From: Pseudomonadota bacterium
Lineage (GTDB): Bacteria; Pseudomonadota; Gammaproteobacteria; Burkholderiales; Thiobacillaceae
Direction of reading: 5' to 3'
Length of the DNA: 41,004 bases
Assembly (NCBI GenBank): GCA_021849595.1
Contig: JAJZSR010000005.1
Location: 1-41,004, forward strand
Both the position numbers and the translations under genes were made by a program. The notes under the pieces were generated by a model. It was not told the origin of the DNA and searched no databases. It saw only the letters and a list, made by a program, of their open reading frames with translations. Shown piece by piece: positions 32,682 through 41,004 of this stretch (position 1 is its first letter; every line of letters starts with the position of its first letter).

Positions 32682-33137
32682 TTAGAACGGTATATCGTCT
32701 TCCATATCGTCGAAGCCGCCCCCCGCCGGCGCCGCCGGCTTGCCTTTGCCCGCGGGCGCGGCGGCCCGGCCGGGCCCTTTGTCCATCTCAGCGGTGCCGC
32801 CGGTTCCGCGGCCACCCAGCATCTTCATCTCGTTGGCGACGATTTCGGTGGTGTAACGCTCCTGGCCTTCCTTGTCCTGCCACTTGCGGGTCTGGATACG
32901 GCCCTCGATGTAAACGGCGCTGCCCTTCTTGAGATACTCGCCGGCGATTTCCGCAAGCTTGCCGAAGAGGGCCACACGGTGCCACTCGGTGCGCTCCTGT
33001 TTCTCGCCGCCTTTGTCCTTCCAGGTGTCGGTGGTGGCGATGCGCAGATTGGCGATGGCATCGCCGCTGGGCATATAGCGAATCTCCGGGTCGGCCCCCA
33101 GGTTGCCGATGAGCAAGACCTTGTTTAGCGACGCCAT
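32682..33137 (-). CDS. ssb: Single-stranded DNA-binding protein
   Basis: The 151-aa product has an OB-fold ([37 protein letters not shown], then [36 protein letters not shown]), a Gly/Pro/Ala-rich linker, and the acidic tip DDIPF that docks partner proteins. It is a tetrameric SSB by homology. The ATG at 33137 shares its A with the stop codon of the upstream MFS gene (TGATG), so the two are translationally coupled; GGGAG precedes it. The uvrA / MFS-ssb arrangement is common in Betaproteobacteria. Confidence 0.96.
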   Translation of the reverse strand: MASLNKVLLIGNLGADPEIRYMPSGDAIANLRIATTDTWKDKGGEKQERTEWHRVALFGKLAEIAGEYLKKGSAVYIEGRIQTRKWQDKEGQERYTTEIVANEMKMLGGRGTGGTAEMDKGPGRAAAPAGKGKPAAPAGGGFDDMEDDIPF

Positions 33138-34516
33138 CACGTTTCTCCCTGTATCAGTTTCATGGCTCCGGCTTCATCCCAGCCGGAGAGTTTGACCTTG
33201 AGCATGGCCACCCCTTCCTCCGCCAGCACGATGACCTCTTCCACCCCCATCACGCCGGACAAGGCCTGTTTGAGGCGATCGGCGTCCCCGCCGGACAGCT
33301 TGCCGAGGTGGAACATCCGCGTCTTCACTGCCGGCGGCGTGCGCATGCCCACCGCCAGAGCGAGCCAGAGCACCATCAGCACGGTACAGAACGCGAACAC
33401 CTCCGCAAAGCCGAAGCGTTGCGCCAGCAGGCCGCCGACCGCACCGCCGGTGAACTGGCCAAAGGCCTGCGAAGTATTGTACACGCCCATCGCCGCGCCC
33501 TTGGCAGAGACCGGCGCCAGCTTGGATATCAGCGAGGGCAAGCTGGCTTCCAATATGTTGAAGGCAATAAAATAGGCCAAAAGGCTCGCCACCACGGCGG
33601 CAAAGACGTGAGTGCCGAGGAACATGCCCAGTTGCGCGAACACCATCAGGAAAATGGCGCCGAGAAATACCGTTTTGAGCCTGCCGCGCTTTTCCCCGTA
33701 AATGATGGCGGGCACCATGAGTATGAAGGCCACGATCACGACCGGAAGATATACCCACCAGTGATGCCTGAGCGGGAGATGCCCGGTTCGCTCCAGTATC
33801 GACGGCACGACTACGAACATGCCCATTTGCGCGGCGTGCAGCGCGAAGATGCCGAAATCCAGGCGCAGCAGTTGGCCATCGCGCACCACGTCGCGCAATT
33901 TCGCCGGATTGGCCTCGGCATCGCTGTGAAAACTCGTGTGCAGCGGATCCGGCACGTAATACTTGATGGCCACGATGGCGGCCAGCGACAGTATCCCGGT
34001 CAACGCAAAGATGCCGGGCACGCCGATGTAGTGGTCGATCAGCGGCCCCGCCACCAGCGAGAATGCAAAGGTCAGGCCGATGGTGCCGCCAATCATGGCC
34101 ATGGCCTTGGTGCGGTGCTCTTCGCGGGTGAGATCGGCCAGCAGCGCCGTCAAGGCGGCGGCGATGGCGCCGGCGCCCTGCACCATGCGGCCGAAAATAA
34201 TCCAATAGATATTAGTTGCGAAGGCGGCGATGAAGCTGCCGGCCGCGAACAGGATCAGGCCGAAGACGATGACTTTCTTGCGCCCGATGCGGTCGGACAC
34301 CATGCCGTAGGGCAGCTGCAGCAGGGCCTGCGTCAACCCATAGGTGCCCAGGGCGAGGCCGACCAGGAAATGGTTGTCACCCCCCGGAATATGCGCCGCA
34401 TAAAGCGCAAACACCGGCAGGATGAGAAACATCCCGAGCATGCGCAGCCCATAGATGCCCGCCAGGCCAACGGCGGCACGTTTTTCTTGCTTGTTGAGGG
34501 ATTCGGAATGATCCAT
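33137..34516 (-). CDS. YajR-type MFS transporter with C-terminal YAM domain
   Basis: The 459-aa protein has 12 predicted membrane helices with motif A in [16 protein letters not shown] and a second-half equivalent in [14 protein letters not shown]. The last ~70 residues (about 388-459; [31 protein letters not shown]) form a small ferredoxin-like soluble domain, as in YajR. The transported substrate is not known. A TATAAT on the minus strand at 34552-34557 may be its -10 (no clear -35). It is divergent from uvrA and coupled to ssb. Confidence 0.88.
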   Translation of the reverse strand: MDHSESLNKQEKRAAVGLAGIYGLRMLGMFLILPVFALYAAHIPGGDNHFLVGLALGTYGLTQALLQLPYGMVSDRIGRKKVIVFGLILFAAGSFIAAFATNIYWIIFGRMVQGAGAIAAALTALLADLTREEHRTKAMAMIGGTIGLTFAFSLVAGPLIDHYIGVPGIFALTGILSLAAIVAIKYYVPDPLHTSFHSDAEANPAKLRDVVRDGQLLRLDFGIFALHAAQMGMFVVVPSILERTGHLPLRHHWWVYLPVVIVAFILMVPAIIYGEKRGRLKTVFLGAIFLMVFAQLGMFLGTHVFAAVVASLLAYFIAFNILEASLPSLISKLAPVSAKGAAMGVYNTSQAFGQFTGGAVGGLLAQRFGFAEVFAFCTVLMVLWLALAVGMRTPPAVKTRMFHLGKLSGGDADRLKQALSGVMGVEEVIVLAEEGVAMLKVKLSGWDEAGAMKLIQGET

Positions 34517-34639
34517 GGGGTGTTTCGGGGTGTCTGGAAACAGCCAGACGGATTATATCCAAGCTCGAAGGTTCCCGGCAGGCGCACGGCGCGGGCAAAT
34601 CCCTTATAGTCTCGGGTTCGCGTGTCATCACCGGCAGTC

Positions 34640-37468
34640 ATGGACAGCATCCGCATCCGGGGCGCCCGCACCCACAACCTCAAGAACGTCAATCTGGACA
34701 TCCCGCGCAACCAGCTGGTGGTCATCACCGGCTTGTCCGGGTCCGGGAAGTCGTCGCTGGCTTTCGACACTCTGTACGCCGAAGGCCAGCGCCGCTATGT
34801 GGAGTCGCTTTCGGCCTACGCGCGGCAATTCCTGCAATTGATGGAAAAACCGGACGTCGATCTCATCGAAGGCCTGTCGCCGGCCATTTCCATCGAGCAG
34901 AAAGCCACCTCCCACAATCCGCGCTCCACGGTCGGCACGGTGACGGAAATCCATGACTACCTGCGCCTGCTCTATGCGCGCGCAGGCGAGCCCCACTGCC
35001 CGGACCATGGCGTGCCGCTCGCCGCCCAGACCGTGTCGCAAATGGTGGACACCCTGCTGGCCCTGCCGGAGGACACCAAGCTGATGATCCTCGCCCCCCT
35101 GGTGGTGGGCCGCAAGGGCGAAAACCTGGAACTGTTCTCCGAGCTCACCGCCCAGGGCTTCGTGCGCGTGCGCGCGGACGGCAAGGTCTACGAGCTGGAT
35201 GCCGTGCCCCGCCTGGACAAGAACAAAAAGCACACCATCGAAGTGGTGGTGGATCGCCTCAAGGTGCGCGCCGACGTCAAGCAGCGCCTGGCCGAATCCC
35301 TGGAAACCGCGCTGCGCCATGCCGATGGGCGCGCCCTCGGCGTGGAAATGGACAGCGGCCGCGAGCATCTTTTCTCGGCAAAATTTTCCTGCCCGGTGTG
35401 CGACTACGCCTTGCCGGAACTGGAGCCCCGGCTGTTCTCCTTCAACAATCCCATGGGCGCCTGCCCTGAATGCGACGGCCTGGGTGCGGTCACCTTCTTC
35501 GATGCCGAGCGCGTGGTCGCCTTCCCGCATCTGTCGCCGGCGGCGGGGGCCATCAAAGGCTGGGATCGGCGCAACCAATTCTTCTATCAGATGCTGCAGA
35601 GCCTGGCGCTGCACTACGGCTTCGACCTGAACACACCTTATGAGGAGCTGCCGGCACGCATACGCGACATTCTTCTCAATGGCAGCGGGCGCGAGGAAAT
35701 CGCTTTCCGCTATCTGGGCGAGAAGGGCGGCTGGGGTACGCGCAAGCACGCCTTCGAAGGCATACTCAAAAATCTCGAACGCCGCTACCGGGAAACGGAT
35801 TCTTTGGCGGTGCGCGAAGAATTGGCCAAATATCTCAACACCAAGCCTTGCCCCACCTGCGAGGGCACGCGCCTGCGGCGCGAAGCGCGCCACGTCTACG
35901 TGGCTGGCGTCAGCCTGCCGCAGATCAGCGAACGTCCGCTCAGGGAGACGCTGAACTTCTTCAAGGAACTCAGGCTCACCGGTCAGCGCGCCCAGGTGGC
36001 GGAAAAAATCGTCCACGAAATCGACGCGCGCCTCGGATTCCTGGTCAATGTCGGACTGGATTACCTGTCCCTCGATCGTTCCGCCGACACCCTGTCCGGC
36101 GGCGAGGCCCAGCGCATCCGCCTGGCGTCGCAAATCGGCTCGGGGCTCACCGGCGTCATGTACGTGCTGGACGAACCGTCCATCGGCCTGCACCAGCGCG
36201 ACAACGACCGCCTGCTCGCCACCCTCAAGCATTTGCGCGACTTGGGAAATTCCGTCCTGGTGGTGGAGCACGACGAGGACGCGATCCGTTCCGCCGACTA
36301 CCTCGTGGACATGGGCCCAGGGGCGGGCGAGCACGGCGGCCAGGTCGTGGCCGAAGGCCCGCCGGAGGCCGTCATCGCCAATCCTGCCTCCCTTACCGGG
36401 CAGTACCTGGCGCGCAAGCGCGGCATCGCCATTCCGAGCCCGCGCCGCAAGCCGGACCCCAAGCGTCTGCTCGTGCTGGAGGGGGCTCGGGGCAATAATC
36501 TGCAAGGCGTCGATCTGCGCCTGCCGGTGGGCTTGCTGGTGTGCGTCACCGGGGTGTCCGGCTCGGGCAAGTCCACCCTGGTCAACGATACGCTCTACCG
36601 CGCGGCGGCGCGCCATCTTTACGGTTCCGCGGAAGAACCCGCTGCCCACGGCGAGATCAAAGGGCTGGAGTTCTTCGACAAGGTCATCGCGGTCGATCAA
36701 AGCCCGATCGGCCGCACCCCCCGCTCCAATCCGGCCACTTATACCGGGCTGTTCACCCCCATCCGCGAACTCTTCGCCGGCGTGCCGGAGGCACGTGGGC
36801 GCGGCTACGGCCCGGGACGCTTCTCCTTCAACGTCAAGGGCGGGCGCTGCGAAGCCTGCCAGGGCGACGGTGTGATCAAGGTGGAGATGCACTTCCTGCC
36901 GGACATCTATGTGCCCTGCGACGTGTGCCACGGCAGCCGCTACAACCGCGAAACCCTGGAAATACACTACAAGGGCAAAACCATTTACCAGGTGTTGGAG
37001 ATGACGGTGGAGGAGGCGCTCGATTTCTTCGGCGCGGTGCCGGCCGTGGCCAAGAAGCTGCAGACCCTGATGGACGTGGGTCTGGGCTACATCCGCCTGG
37101 GCCAATCCGCCACCACCCTCTCCGGCGGCGAGGCGCAGCGCGTCAAGCTGTCATTGGAATTGAGCAAACGCGACACCGGCCGCACCCTCTACATTCTCGA
37201 CGAACCCACCACCGGCCTGCATTTTCACGACATCGATCTGCTGCTCAAGGTGTTGCACCGGTTGCGCGACGCCGGCAACACCGTCGTGGTCATCGAGCAC
37301 AATCTGGACGTCATCAAAACCGCCGACTGGCTCGTCGACTTGGGCCCGGAAGGCGGCGCTGGCGGCGGGCGCATCATTGCCGAAGGCGCGCCCGAAGAGG
37401 TGATAAAAAATCCGGCAAGCCACACCGGGCGCTATCTCAAGCCCGTGCTCGCCCGCAAGCGTCCGTGA
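34640..37468 (+). CDS. uvrA: Excinuclease ABC subunit A
   Basis: This 942-aa damage-recognition ATPase of nucleotide excision repair has two ABC modules: Walker A GLSGSGKS (31-38) and GVSGSGKS in the second half, and two LSGGEAQR signatures each followed by the Walker [12 protein letters not shown] / [11 protein letters not shown]. Zinc-finger cysteine pairs are [11 protein letters not shown]...CPECDG and CEACQGDG...CDVCHG. The frame begins at GTG 34622, but ATG 34640 gives the usual [16 protein letters not shown] start and E. coli-like length. No LexA-type CTGT-N8-ACAG box is seen in the 123-bp divergent gap. It overlaps the glycerate kinase gene by 4 bp. Confidence 0.97.
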   Translation: MDSIRIRGARTHNLKNVNLDIPRNQLVVITGLSGSGKSSLAFDTLYAEGQRRYVESLSAYARQFLQLMEKPDVDLIEGLSPAISIEQKATSHNPRSTVGTVTEIHDYLRLLYARAGEPHCPDHGVPLAAQTVSQMVDTLLALPEDTKLMILAPLVVGRKGENLELFSELTAQGFVRVRADGKVYELDAVPRLDKNKKHTIEVVVDRLKVRADVKQRLAESLETALRHADGRALGVEMDSGREHLFSAKFSCPVCDYALPELEPRLFSFNNPMGACPECDGLGAVTFFDAERVVAFPHLSPAAGAIKGWDRRNQFFYQMLQSLALHYGFDLNTPYEELPARIRDILLNGSGREEIAFRYLGEKGGWGTRKHAFEGILKNLERRYRETDSLAVREELAKYLNTKPCPTCEGTRLRREARHVYVAGVSLPQISERPLRETLNFFKELRLTGQRAQVAEKIVHEIDARLGFLVNVGLDYLSLDRSADTLSGGEAQRIRLASQIGSGLTGVMYVLDEPSIGLHQRDNDRLLATLKHLRDLGNSVLVVEHDEDAIRSADYLVDMGPGAGEHGGQVVAEGPPEAVIANPASLTGQYLARKRGIAIPSPRRKPDPKRLLVLEGARGNNLQGVDLRLPVGLLVCVTGVSGSGKSTLVNDTLYRAAARHLYGSAEEPAAHGEIKGLEFFDKVIAVDQSPIGRTPRSNPATYTGLFTPIRELFAGVPEARGRGYGPGRFSFNVKGGRCEACQGDGVIKVEMHFLPDIYVPCDVCHGSRYNRETLEIHYKGKTIYQVLEMTVEEALDFFGAVPAVAKKLQTLMDVGLGYIRLGQSATTLSGGEAQRVKLSLELSKRDTGRTLYILDEPTTGLHFHDIDLLLKVLHRLRDAGNTVVVIEHNLDVIKTADWLVDLGPEGGAGGGRIIAEGAPEEVIKNPASHTGRYLKPVLARKRP

Positions 37469-38733
37469 CGCATCCGCAAGACCTCCTGCTCGACACTTTC
37501 CGTGCCGCGCTGGCCTCGGTCAATCCGCTACAGATCCTGCCCCCACATCTGCCCGACCCGCCGGCCGGCCGCACCCTAGTCGTCGGCGGTGGTAAGGCGG
37601 CCGCCGCAATGGCCGCCGCCGCGGAAAACCACTGGCCCGCGGACGCGCCGCTCTCGGGCTTGGTCGTTACGCGTTACGGCCACAGCCTGCCGACGCGACG
37701 GATTGAAGTAGTGGAGGCTTCCCACCCGCTGCCCGACGGCCGCGGCGAGGCGGCAGCGGGACGCATGCTGGAACTGGCCAGCGGCCTGGGGCCCGACGAT
37801 CTCCTGTTATGTTTGCTTTCCGGCGGTGGCTCCAGCCTGCTCGCGGCCCCCGTGGCGGGCTTATCGCTGAAGGAGCTGCGCGCAGTTACCAAGGCCCTGC
37901 TCGCCAGCGGCGCGCCCATCCGGGACATCAACACCGTGCGTAAGCATCTCACGCGCTTTTCTGGCGGTCAGGTGGCGGCCGCAACCAAGGCAAAGGTTTG
38001 CGCCCTGACCCTCTCCGACGTGGTGGGCGACGACCCCTCCGACATCGCCAGCGGCCCCTGCGCCCCGGACTGCGGAACCTACGGCGATGCCCTCACGGTG
38101 CTGCAGCGTTGGCGGGTAGTGGCAACTGCCGCGGTACAGCGCCATCTGGAGAGCGGCATGGCGGGCGAGCTACTGGACACCCCCAAGCCCGGACACGCCC
38201 TTTTTCGCCGGGTGGAAAATCGCATCATTGGCAGCGCGCGCGAGTTTCTCGCCGCTGCCGCCGATCATTTGGCATCCAAGGGCATCCCGGTCAGCAATCT
38301 CGGAGAAGTCGAGGACGATGCGTTGCGGCTTGCCCACGCGCATGCCCAATCGGCGCGCGATCATTTGGCGAAAGGCAGGCCCCGACCCCATGCCTGGCTG
38401 TCGGGAGGCGAAAGCACGGTGCACGTCGCCAATCCCGAGGGCCGCGGCGGACGCAACAGCACTTATCTTCTGGCGCTAGGCCTACAGCTCTCGGACGTGC
38501 AAGGGCTCTGGGCAATAGCCTGCGACAGCGACGGAATCGACGGCAGCGAAGACAATGCCGGCGCCCTGCTCGGCCCGCGGAGCCTGCAATTCCTCACCTC
38601 ACACCCGGAACAGGGTACCCGTCTGCTGACCGAAAATCGGGCCTATGAGTTTTTCCAGGCCATCGATGCACTCGTAGTCACCGGCCCCACCCGCACCAAT
38701 GTCAATGACTTTCGGCTCCTGCTGCTGACGTAG
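37465..38733 (+). CDS. Glycerate 2-kinase (DUF4147/MOFRL family)
   Basis: This 422-aa protein is of the GckA/TtuD family (once called hydroxypyruvate reductase). It has the N-terminal [16 protein letters not shown], the [14 protein letters not shown] loop, [33 protein letters not shown] and the MOFRL C-terminal domain with [27 protein letters not shown] and [15 protein letters not shown]. It phosphorylates glycerate to 2-phosphoglycerate. The start is GTG at 37465, overlapping the uvrA stop (GTGA), so it is translationally coupled to uvrA. An older functional label (ttuD) would also fit. Confidence 0.9.
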   Translation: MTHPQDLLLDTFRAALASVNPLQILPPHLPDPPAGRTLVVGGGKAAAAMAAAAENHWPADAPLSGLVVTRYGHSLPTRRIEVVEASHPLPDGRGEAAAGRMLELASGLGPDDLLLCLLSGGGSSLLAAPVAGLSLKELRAVTKALLASGAPIRDINTVRKHLTRFSGGQVAAATKAKVCALTLSDVVGDDPSDIASGPCAPDCGTYGDALTVLQRWRVVATAAVQRHLESGMAGELLDTPKPGHALFRRVENRIIGSAREFLAAAADHLASKGIPVSNLGEVEDDALRLAHAHAQSARDHLAKGRPRPHAWLSGGESTVHVANPEGRGGRNSTYLLALGLQLSDVQGLWAIACDSDGIDGSEDNAGALLGPRSLQFLTSHPEQGTRLLTENRAYEFFQAIDALVVTGPTRTNVNDFRLLLLT

Positions 38734-38781
38734 CCAGGCCGGGGCGCAGCAGTGAGGACGCGAACGTCTTCTACAGCGTGG

Positions 38782-39861
38782 TCAGCGTCCCCGGCGGCGC
38801 GCGATCAGCCCAATGAGGGCGAGGCCCGCCAACATCGTCGCGTAAGCGCCGGGCTCGGGCACGGCGGCGATCTGATTGGGATTGAAGCCTGCAATCTGCT
38901 CGCCGACATAATTCCCCACCCACTGGTTCAGTTGGTTGCCGACCGGGGTCTGTTCTGGCAACGGGTCTACCAAGCCCTCGCCGTCGAACCTGCCCAGATA
39001 TTTGTAGAACTCAAAGCGCACCACCAGCGCTTCGTCCCCGGGGTTCATGTTAACGGCCTTGGTAACTTCGTCGACCTTGCCCGGTTGCAGCACCTGCCAT
39101 TCGATTTCGGTTTCGGGCTTGTTGTTGAGGTCAGCGATGGCGGCAACGGCAAAGGGATTGTCGCCACCCATCAGTTCGTTCAGATCCACCTTGTTCGGCA
39201 GCGTTGTCTGCACGATTTTGACCCAGTAGGCATTGTCCTGGGGGAGGGCGGGATTCACGTTGACCGCCTGAATCGCGGCCACCACGGGCGGTGCGGGATT
39301 GACAGGCGTCGGCGGTGGCGGCGGCGTGAACGTGACCGACGGAATGGCCACCGCCGCCTGGGTCAGAACGCCGGGAGTAGCCGATTCAACCAGCCAGCTG
39401 TAGGTGGTCTTGGTCGGAGTACCGAGCGTGCTCACACCGAAGTGATCGCAGGGCACGGAGGGGTAGCCGACGTTGCCGAAACTCCAGCAGCTTTCGCCCG
39501 GCGTGTTGAACGTACCTGATGCCGTAGCCGCGCTCCAGGCGCCGGCGGAATACTGGGCCTGGTAGGTTATCTTGACGCCTATCACATGTCCGACACCGTC
39601 GCTCAGATCGCCAACCGTGGGAACGCCATACCGCTCAACATCGCCGGGCGAGGGTGTGCCGAAATCCCGGTTTAGGCCAAAGACGTCGATGACATCGCTC
39701 TTGCTGATGCCTTCGAGTTCGATTTCAAAGCCATGGGCGGTCGTGCCGGTATCGTTCACCGCATCAAAGTTGGCCAGCGATCCGAAAGTGGCCGTCGCGC
39801 CGGATATGCCCGGTGCGGCGCCCACGGCAATCGCCGCAGCGATCAAGACGGGTTTGAACAT
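38782..39861 (-). CDS. PEP-CTERM sorting domain protein
   Basis: This 359-aa exported protein has an N-terminal signal peptide (MFKPVLIAAAIAVGAAPGISGATA) and a C-terminal sorting signal: VPEPGAYATM, a hydrophobic helix LAGLALIGLI, and the basic end ARRRGR. Such proteins are processed by exosortase and usually go to the cell surface or exopolysaccharide matrix of biofilm-forming Gram-negative bacteria. The body is polar and Gly/Thr-rich, with a Pro-rich linker (TPPPPPTPVNPAPP) around residue 180; the function is unknown. GAGGGGG lies 5 nt before the ATG. No exosortase gene is in the window. It converges with the glycerate kinase gene, 48 bp away. Confidence 0.9.
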   Translation of the reverse strand: MFKPVLIAAAIAVGAAPGISGATATFGSLANFDAVNDTGTTAHGFEIELEGISKSDVIDVFGLNRDFGTPSPGDVERYGVPTVGDLSDGVGHVIGVKITYQAQYSAGAWSAATASGTFNTPGESCWSFGNVGYPSVPCDHFGVSTLGTPTKTTYSWLVESATPGVLTQAAVAIPSVTFTPPPPPTPVNPAPPVVAAIQAVNVNPALPQDNAYWVKIVQTTLPNKVDLNELMGGDNPFAVAAIADLNNKPETEIEWQVLQPGKVDEVTKAVNMNPGDEALVVRFEFYKYLGRFDGEGLVDPLPEQTPVGNQLNQWVGNYVGEQIAGFNPNQIAAVPEPGAYATMLAGLALIGLIARRRGR

Positions 39862-40315
39862 GTTGCCCCCTCTAGAAAAAGTTGATATCCGGGTCGCGTG
39901 CCTTGTACTTTCAACTGCTCCAGCCGCGCAACCCGCAAATCAAGCGCCGCCTGGCTTCGACCCTTCGCCGCATAATTGCGAAAAACCACTTAGGCGTCGG
40001 CTTGCCCGTCAAGTTAGCGCGCACCAACTTATATTTAATTATTAATTAATTATTTCTAATATCAATTTTAATGGAGTGGTTTGTCATGGGTCATATGCTA
40101 CCGGGCCCGATCTTCCGTTTCCCCCGTAGCGGATCCAGTCCCCCGTCCCTTCCTGCTAGCGGTTTCCCCGGGCGCACGGCGCTGTCGTCAGTGCCCAGCT
40201 TGCGCGGGCTAATCTGCCCGGAATTCGGATAAGATACGCAGCCTGCAAGATTCTTCTGTATCCGCCTGCGCCCAACCAGGAGCCGAATGGTTTCATGCAG
40301 CGGTGCCGCTTCTCC
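39862..40315. other. 454-bp intergenic region with AT-rich segment
   Basis: This lies between the PEP-CTERM gene and tRNA-Arg. A 45-bp nearly pure AT stretch (40028-40072) stands out against the GC-rich background. It is followed by GGAG and an ATG at 40086 that opens a 48-codon frame (MGHMLPGPIFRFPRSG...), Ser/Pro-rich and unconvincing as protein. No hairpin-type terminator and no strong promoter for the tRNA were identified. Confidence 0.4.
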
Positions 40316-40391
40316 GCCCCGGTAGCTCAGTGGATAGAGCAACCCCCTCCTAAGGGGTAGGTCACACGTTCGATTCGTGTTCGGGGCGCCA
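40316..40391 (+). tRNA. tRNA-Arg (anticodon CCT)
   Basis: A complete 76-nt cloverleaf. The acceptor stem GCCCCGG pairs with TCGGGGC (one G-T), with discriminator G and encoded CCA. The D arm is GCTC/GAGC, the anticodon stem ACCCC/GGGGT with loop CTCCTAA (anticodon CCT, reading AGG), and the T arm ACACG/CGTGT with loop TTCGATT. tRNA-Arg(CCU) genes are frequent integration sites for islands and phages, and the base composition drops immediately after its 3' end. Confidence 0.97.
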
Positions 40392-40607
40392 ACAAATCCT
40401 CCGTTTTTTGCATAAAATACAAAAAGTTAACGTCGTACATTCCATTATCGTCTTTTCTTTAGATTTCCCGTTTTTTACCCTTTTTTCTGCCCTCAGGGTG
40501 ACGTCATGGTGACAAATCGCAGAAACGGCTCGGACATCTATAGGGCATTAGGCCATATTGATTTTTAAAGAATTTTTTGGGAGAATTCGGTAAAGTTTTT
40601 CGGCGGC

Positions 40608-41004
40608 ATGCCGATACTAAGAACCGTGAATCTGACAGGCGACAAATCTCGGCGTAGGCCGAACCCGGACTTCCGAGCTCACTCGTGGGCTCGGCGGGGT
40701 ACGCCCGCCCGTGTGACGCGCGATCAGATTTGCGAGTGTCGCGACCGTGAGTACGAGTTTGCCTGCGAGTTTGGCGCGGCCGACGATGTCGACGACTATG
40801 AGTCCCTACTTCGCTCAGCCGAAAATAATACGAGCCGACCTGCGACGGTGCGTCGGCGACTCTCCCAGCCCCGCAGGGTTGCGGTGACGCCATACATCAC
40901 CTGGAGTTCCCAGGATTTAGTGGAGGATGAAACCCTAAGAGTCCGCGCCCCATGGGAGATACTTCATGGCCACAAAACGCAATCGCAGTCATGTTCGTCT
41001 CGCC
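40608..41004 (+). CDS. Possible partial ORF open to the window end
   Basis: From ATG 40608 one frame stays open for 132 codons to the window edge. The product starts MPILRTVNLTGDKSRRRPNP and includes CECRDREYEFACEFGAADDVDDYESLL. The first part is Arg-rich and the middle is acidic with three Cys. There is no ribosome site, and no family is recognised. It overlaps the better-supported gene start at 40966 in another frame and covers the hairpin cluster, so it may be a chance frame over a structured RNA. Confidence 0.2.
   Translation, partial: MPILRTVNLTGDKSRRRPNPDFRAHSWARRGTPARVTRDQICECRDREYEFACEFGAADDVDDYESLLRSAENNTSRPATVRRRLSQPRRVAVTPYITWSSQDLVEDETLRVRAPWEILHGHKTQSQSCSSR
40649..40709. other. 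Cluster of three adjacent hairpins (candidate structured RNA)
   Basis: Three stems follow each other: TCGGC-GTAG-GCCGA (40649-40662), CCGAGCTCAC...GTGGGCTCGG (40673-40694, about 9 bp with one G-T), and GGCGGG-GTACG-CCCGCC (40693-40709). The third overlaps the second by 2 nt, so these two may alternate. No T-run follows, which argues against a terminator. A structured non-coding RNA upstream of the gene at 40966 is possible. Confidence 0.3.
40966..41004 (+). CDS. N-terminus of a gene cut by the window edge
   Basis: An ATG with GGGAGA 6 nt upstream starts a frame reading MATKRNRSHVRLA up to the last base of the window. The basic start is common for DNA- or RNA-binding proteins, but 13 residues cannot identify it. 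It would be the first gene of the presumed island. Confidence 0.4.
   Translation, partial: MATKRNRSHVRLA

Larger units (their letters stand above)
40392..41004. other. Probable start of a tRNA-associated genomic island
   Basis: The first ~220 bp after the tRNA are AT-rich, with T-runs at 40403-40408 and 40472-40495, unlike the rest of the window. From about 40610 the sequence turns GC-rich, with a set of strong hairpins, then a gene start at 40966. No integrase is visible inside the window. The change of composition right at a tRNA 3' end is the basis of the island call. Confidence 0.45.

Noticed and set aside
34517-34639. LexA/SOS box in front of uvrA
   Set aside because: CTGGAAACAGCCAG is present, but no CTGT-N8-ACAG pattern is found.
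34628-37105. 825-codon open frame antisense to uvrA
   Set aside because: It mirrors the codon structure of uvrA in GC-rich DNA; the product is His/Gly/Ala-rich with no domain.
1-41004. CRISPR arrays, rRNA genes or a complete insertion sequence
   Set aside because: No regularly spaced repeats with unique spacers, no rRNA signature and no transposase gene were found.

Overview
The window looks like a GC-rich betaproteobacterial chromosome segment, near the Nitrosomonadales/Rhodocyclales by general feel; no rRNA or marker gene pins a genus. The support is gene order and content: a divergent uvrA / YajR-type MFS-ssb locus, an fmdB-DUF502-aspS-nudB-ybhP-clsB run, a PEP-CTERM exported protein, and an AspRS of the non-discriminating type (His31).

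Region 1 (1-8.74 kb) is accessory. A six-gene minus-strand cluster encodes a SAM methyltransferase, a small cupin, a four-helix membrane protein (DUF6632-like), a 75-aa HMA-like protein without the metal-binding cysteines, a short chlorite-dismutase-family hemoprotein with both diagnostic active-site residues, and a cysteine synthase-glutaredoxin fusion. A 1018-aa regulator (XRE HTH + STAND/AAA ATPase + TPR) is transcribed divergently. The cluster is bracketed by a perfect 21-bp inverted repeat (4-24 / 8676-8696). Its 14-bp core, TGTTTACGACTTTA, recurs twice on the left and three times on the right. This looks like iterated transposase-binding sites or paired miniature elements, and it marks the block as probable mobile cargo. 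The gene set suggests defence against oxychlorine or thiol-oxidising stress; that role is inferred.

Region 2 (8.9-18.8 kb) holds an exported FmdE-domain protein, an SrkA-type kinase, ArfB, a YaiI/DUF188 protein, gamma-glutamyltransferase, a polytopic patatin-like phospholipase with an adjacent SGNH hydrolase, and an Fsr-type MFS exporter.

Region 3 (18.9-23.3 kb) is an ovothiol biosynthesis operon: three-domain OvoA overlapping an OvoB-type PLP lyase by 4 bp, followed by a convergent Tas-type aldo/keto reductase. With the cysteine synthase-glutaredoxin fusion and gamma-glutamyltransferase, the window is rich in low-molecular-weight thiol chemistry.

Region 4 (23.6-38.7 kb) is housekeeping: purT, clsB, ybhP, nudB, a small winged-helix-like protein, aspS, DUF502, a zinc-ribbon FmdB protein with its own promoter and a terminator behind it, a TonB-dependent receptor with a TTG start, ssb, a YajR-type MFS transporter, uvrA and glycerate 2-kinase. 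Several pairs overlap at start/stop codons and so are probably translationally coupled.

Region 5 (38.8-41.0 kb) has a PEP-CTERM protein gene, an AT-rich intergenic stretch and tRNA-Arg(CCT). Composition changes right after the tRNA: an AT-rich leader, then a cluster of strong hairpins, then a gene start cut off by the window edge. This resembles the entry of a tRNA-integrated genomic island.
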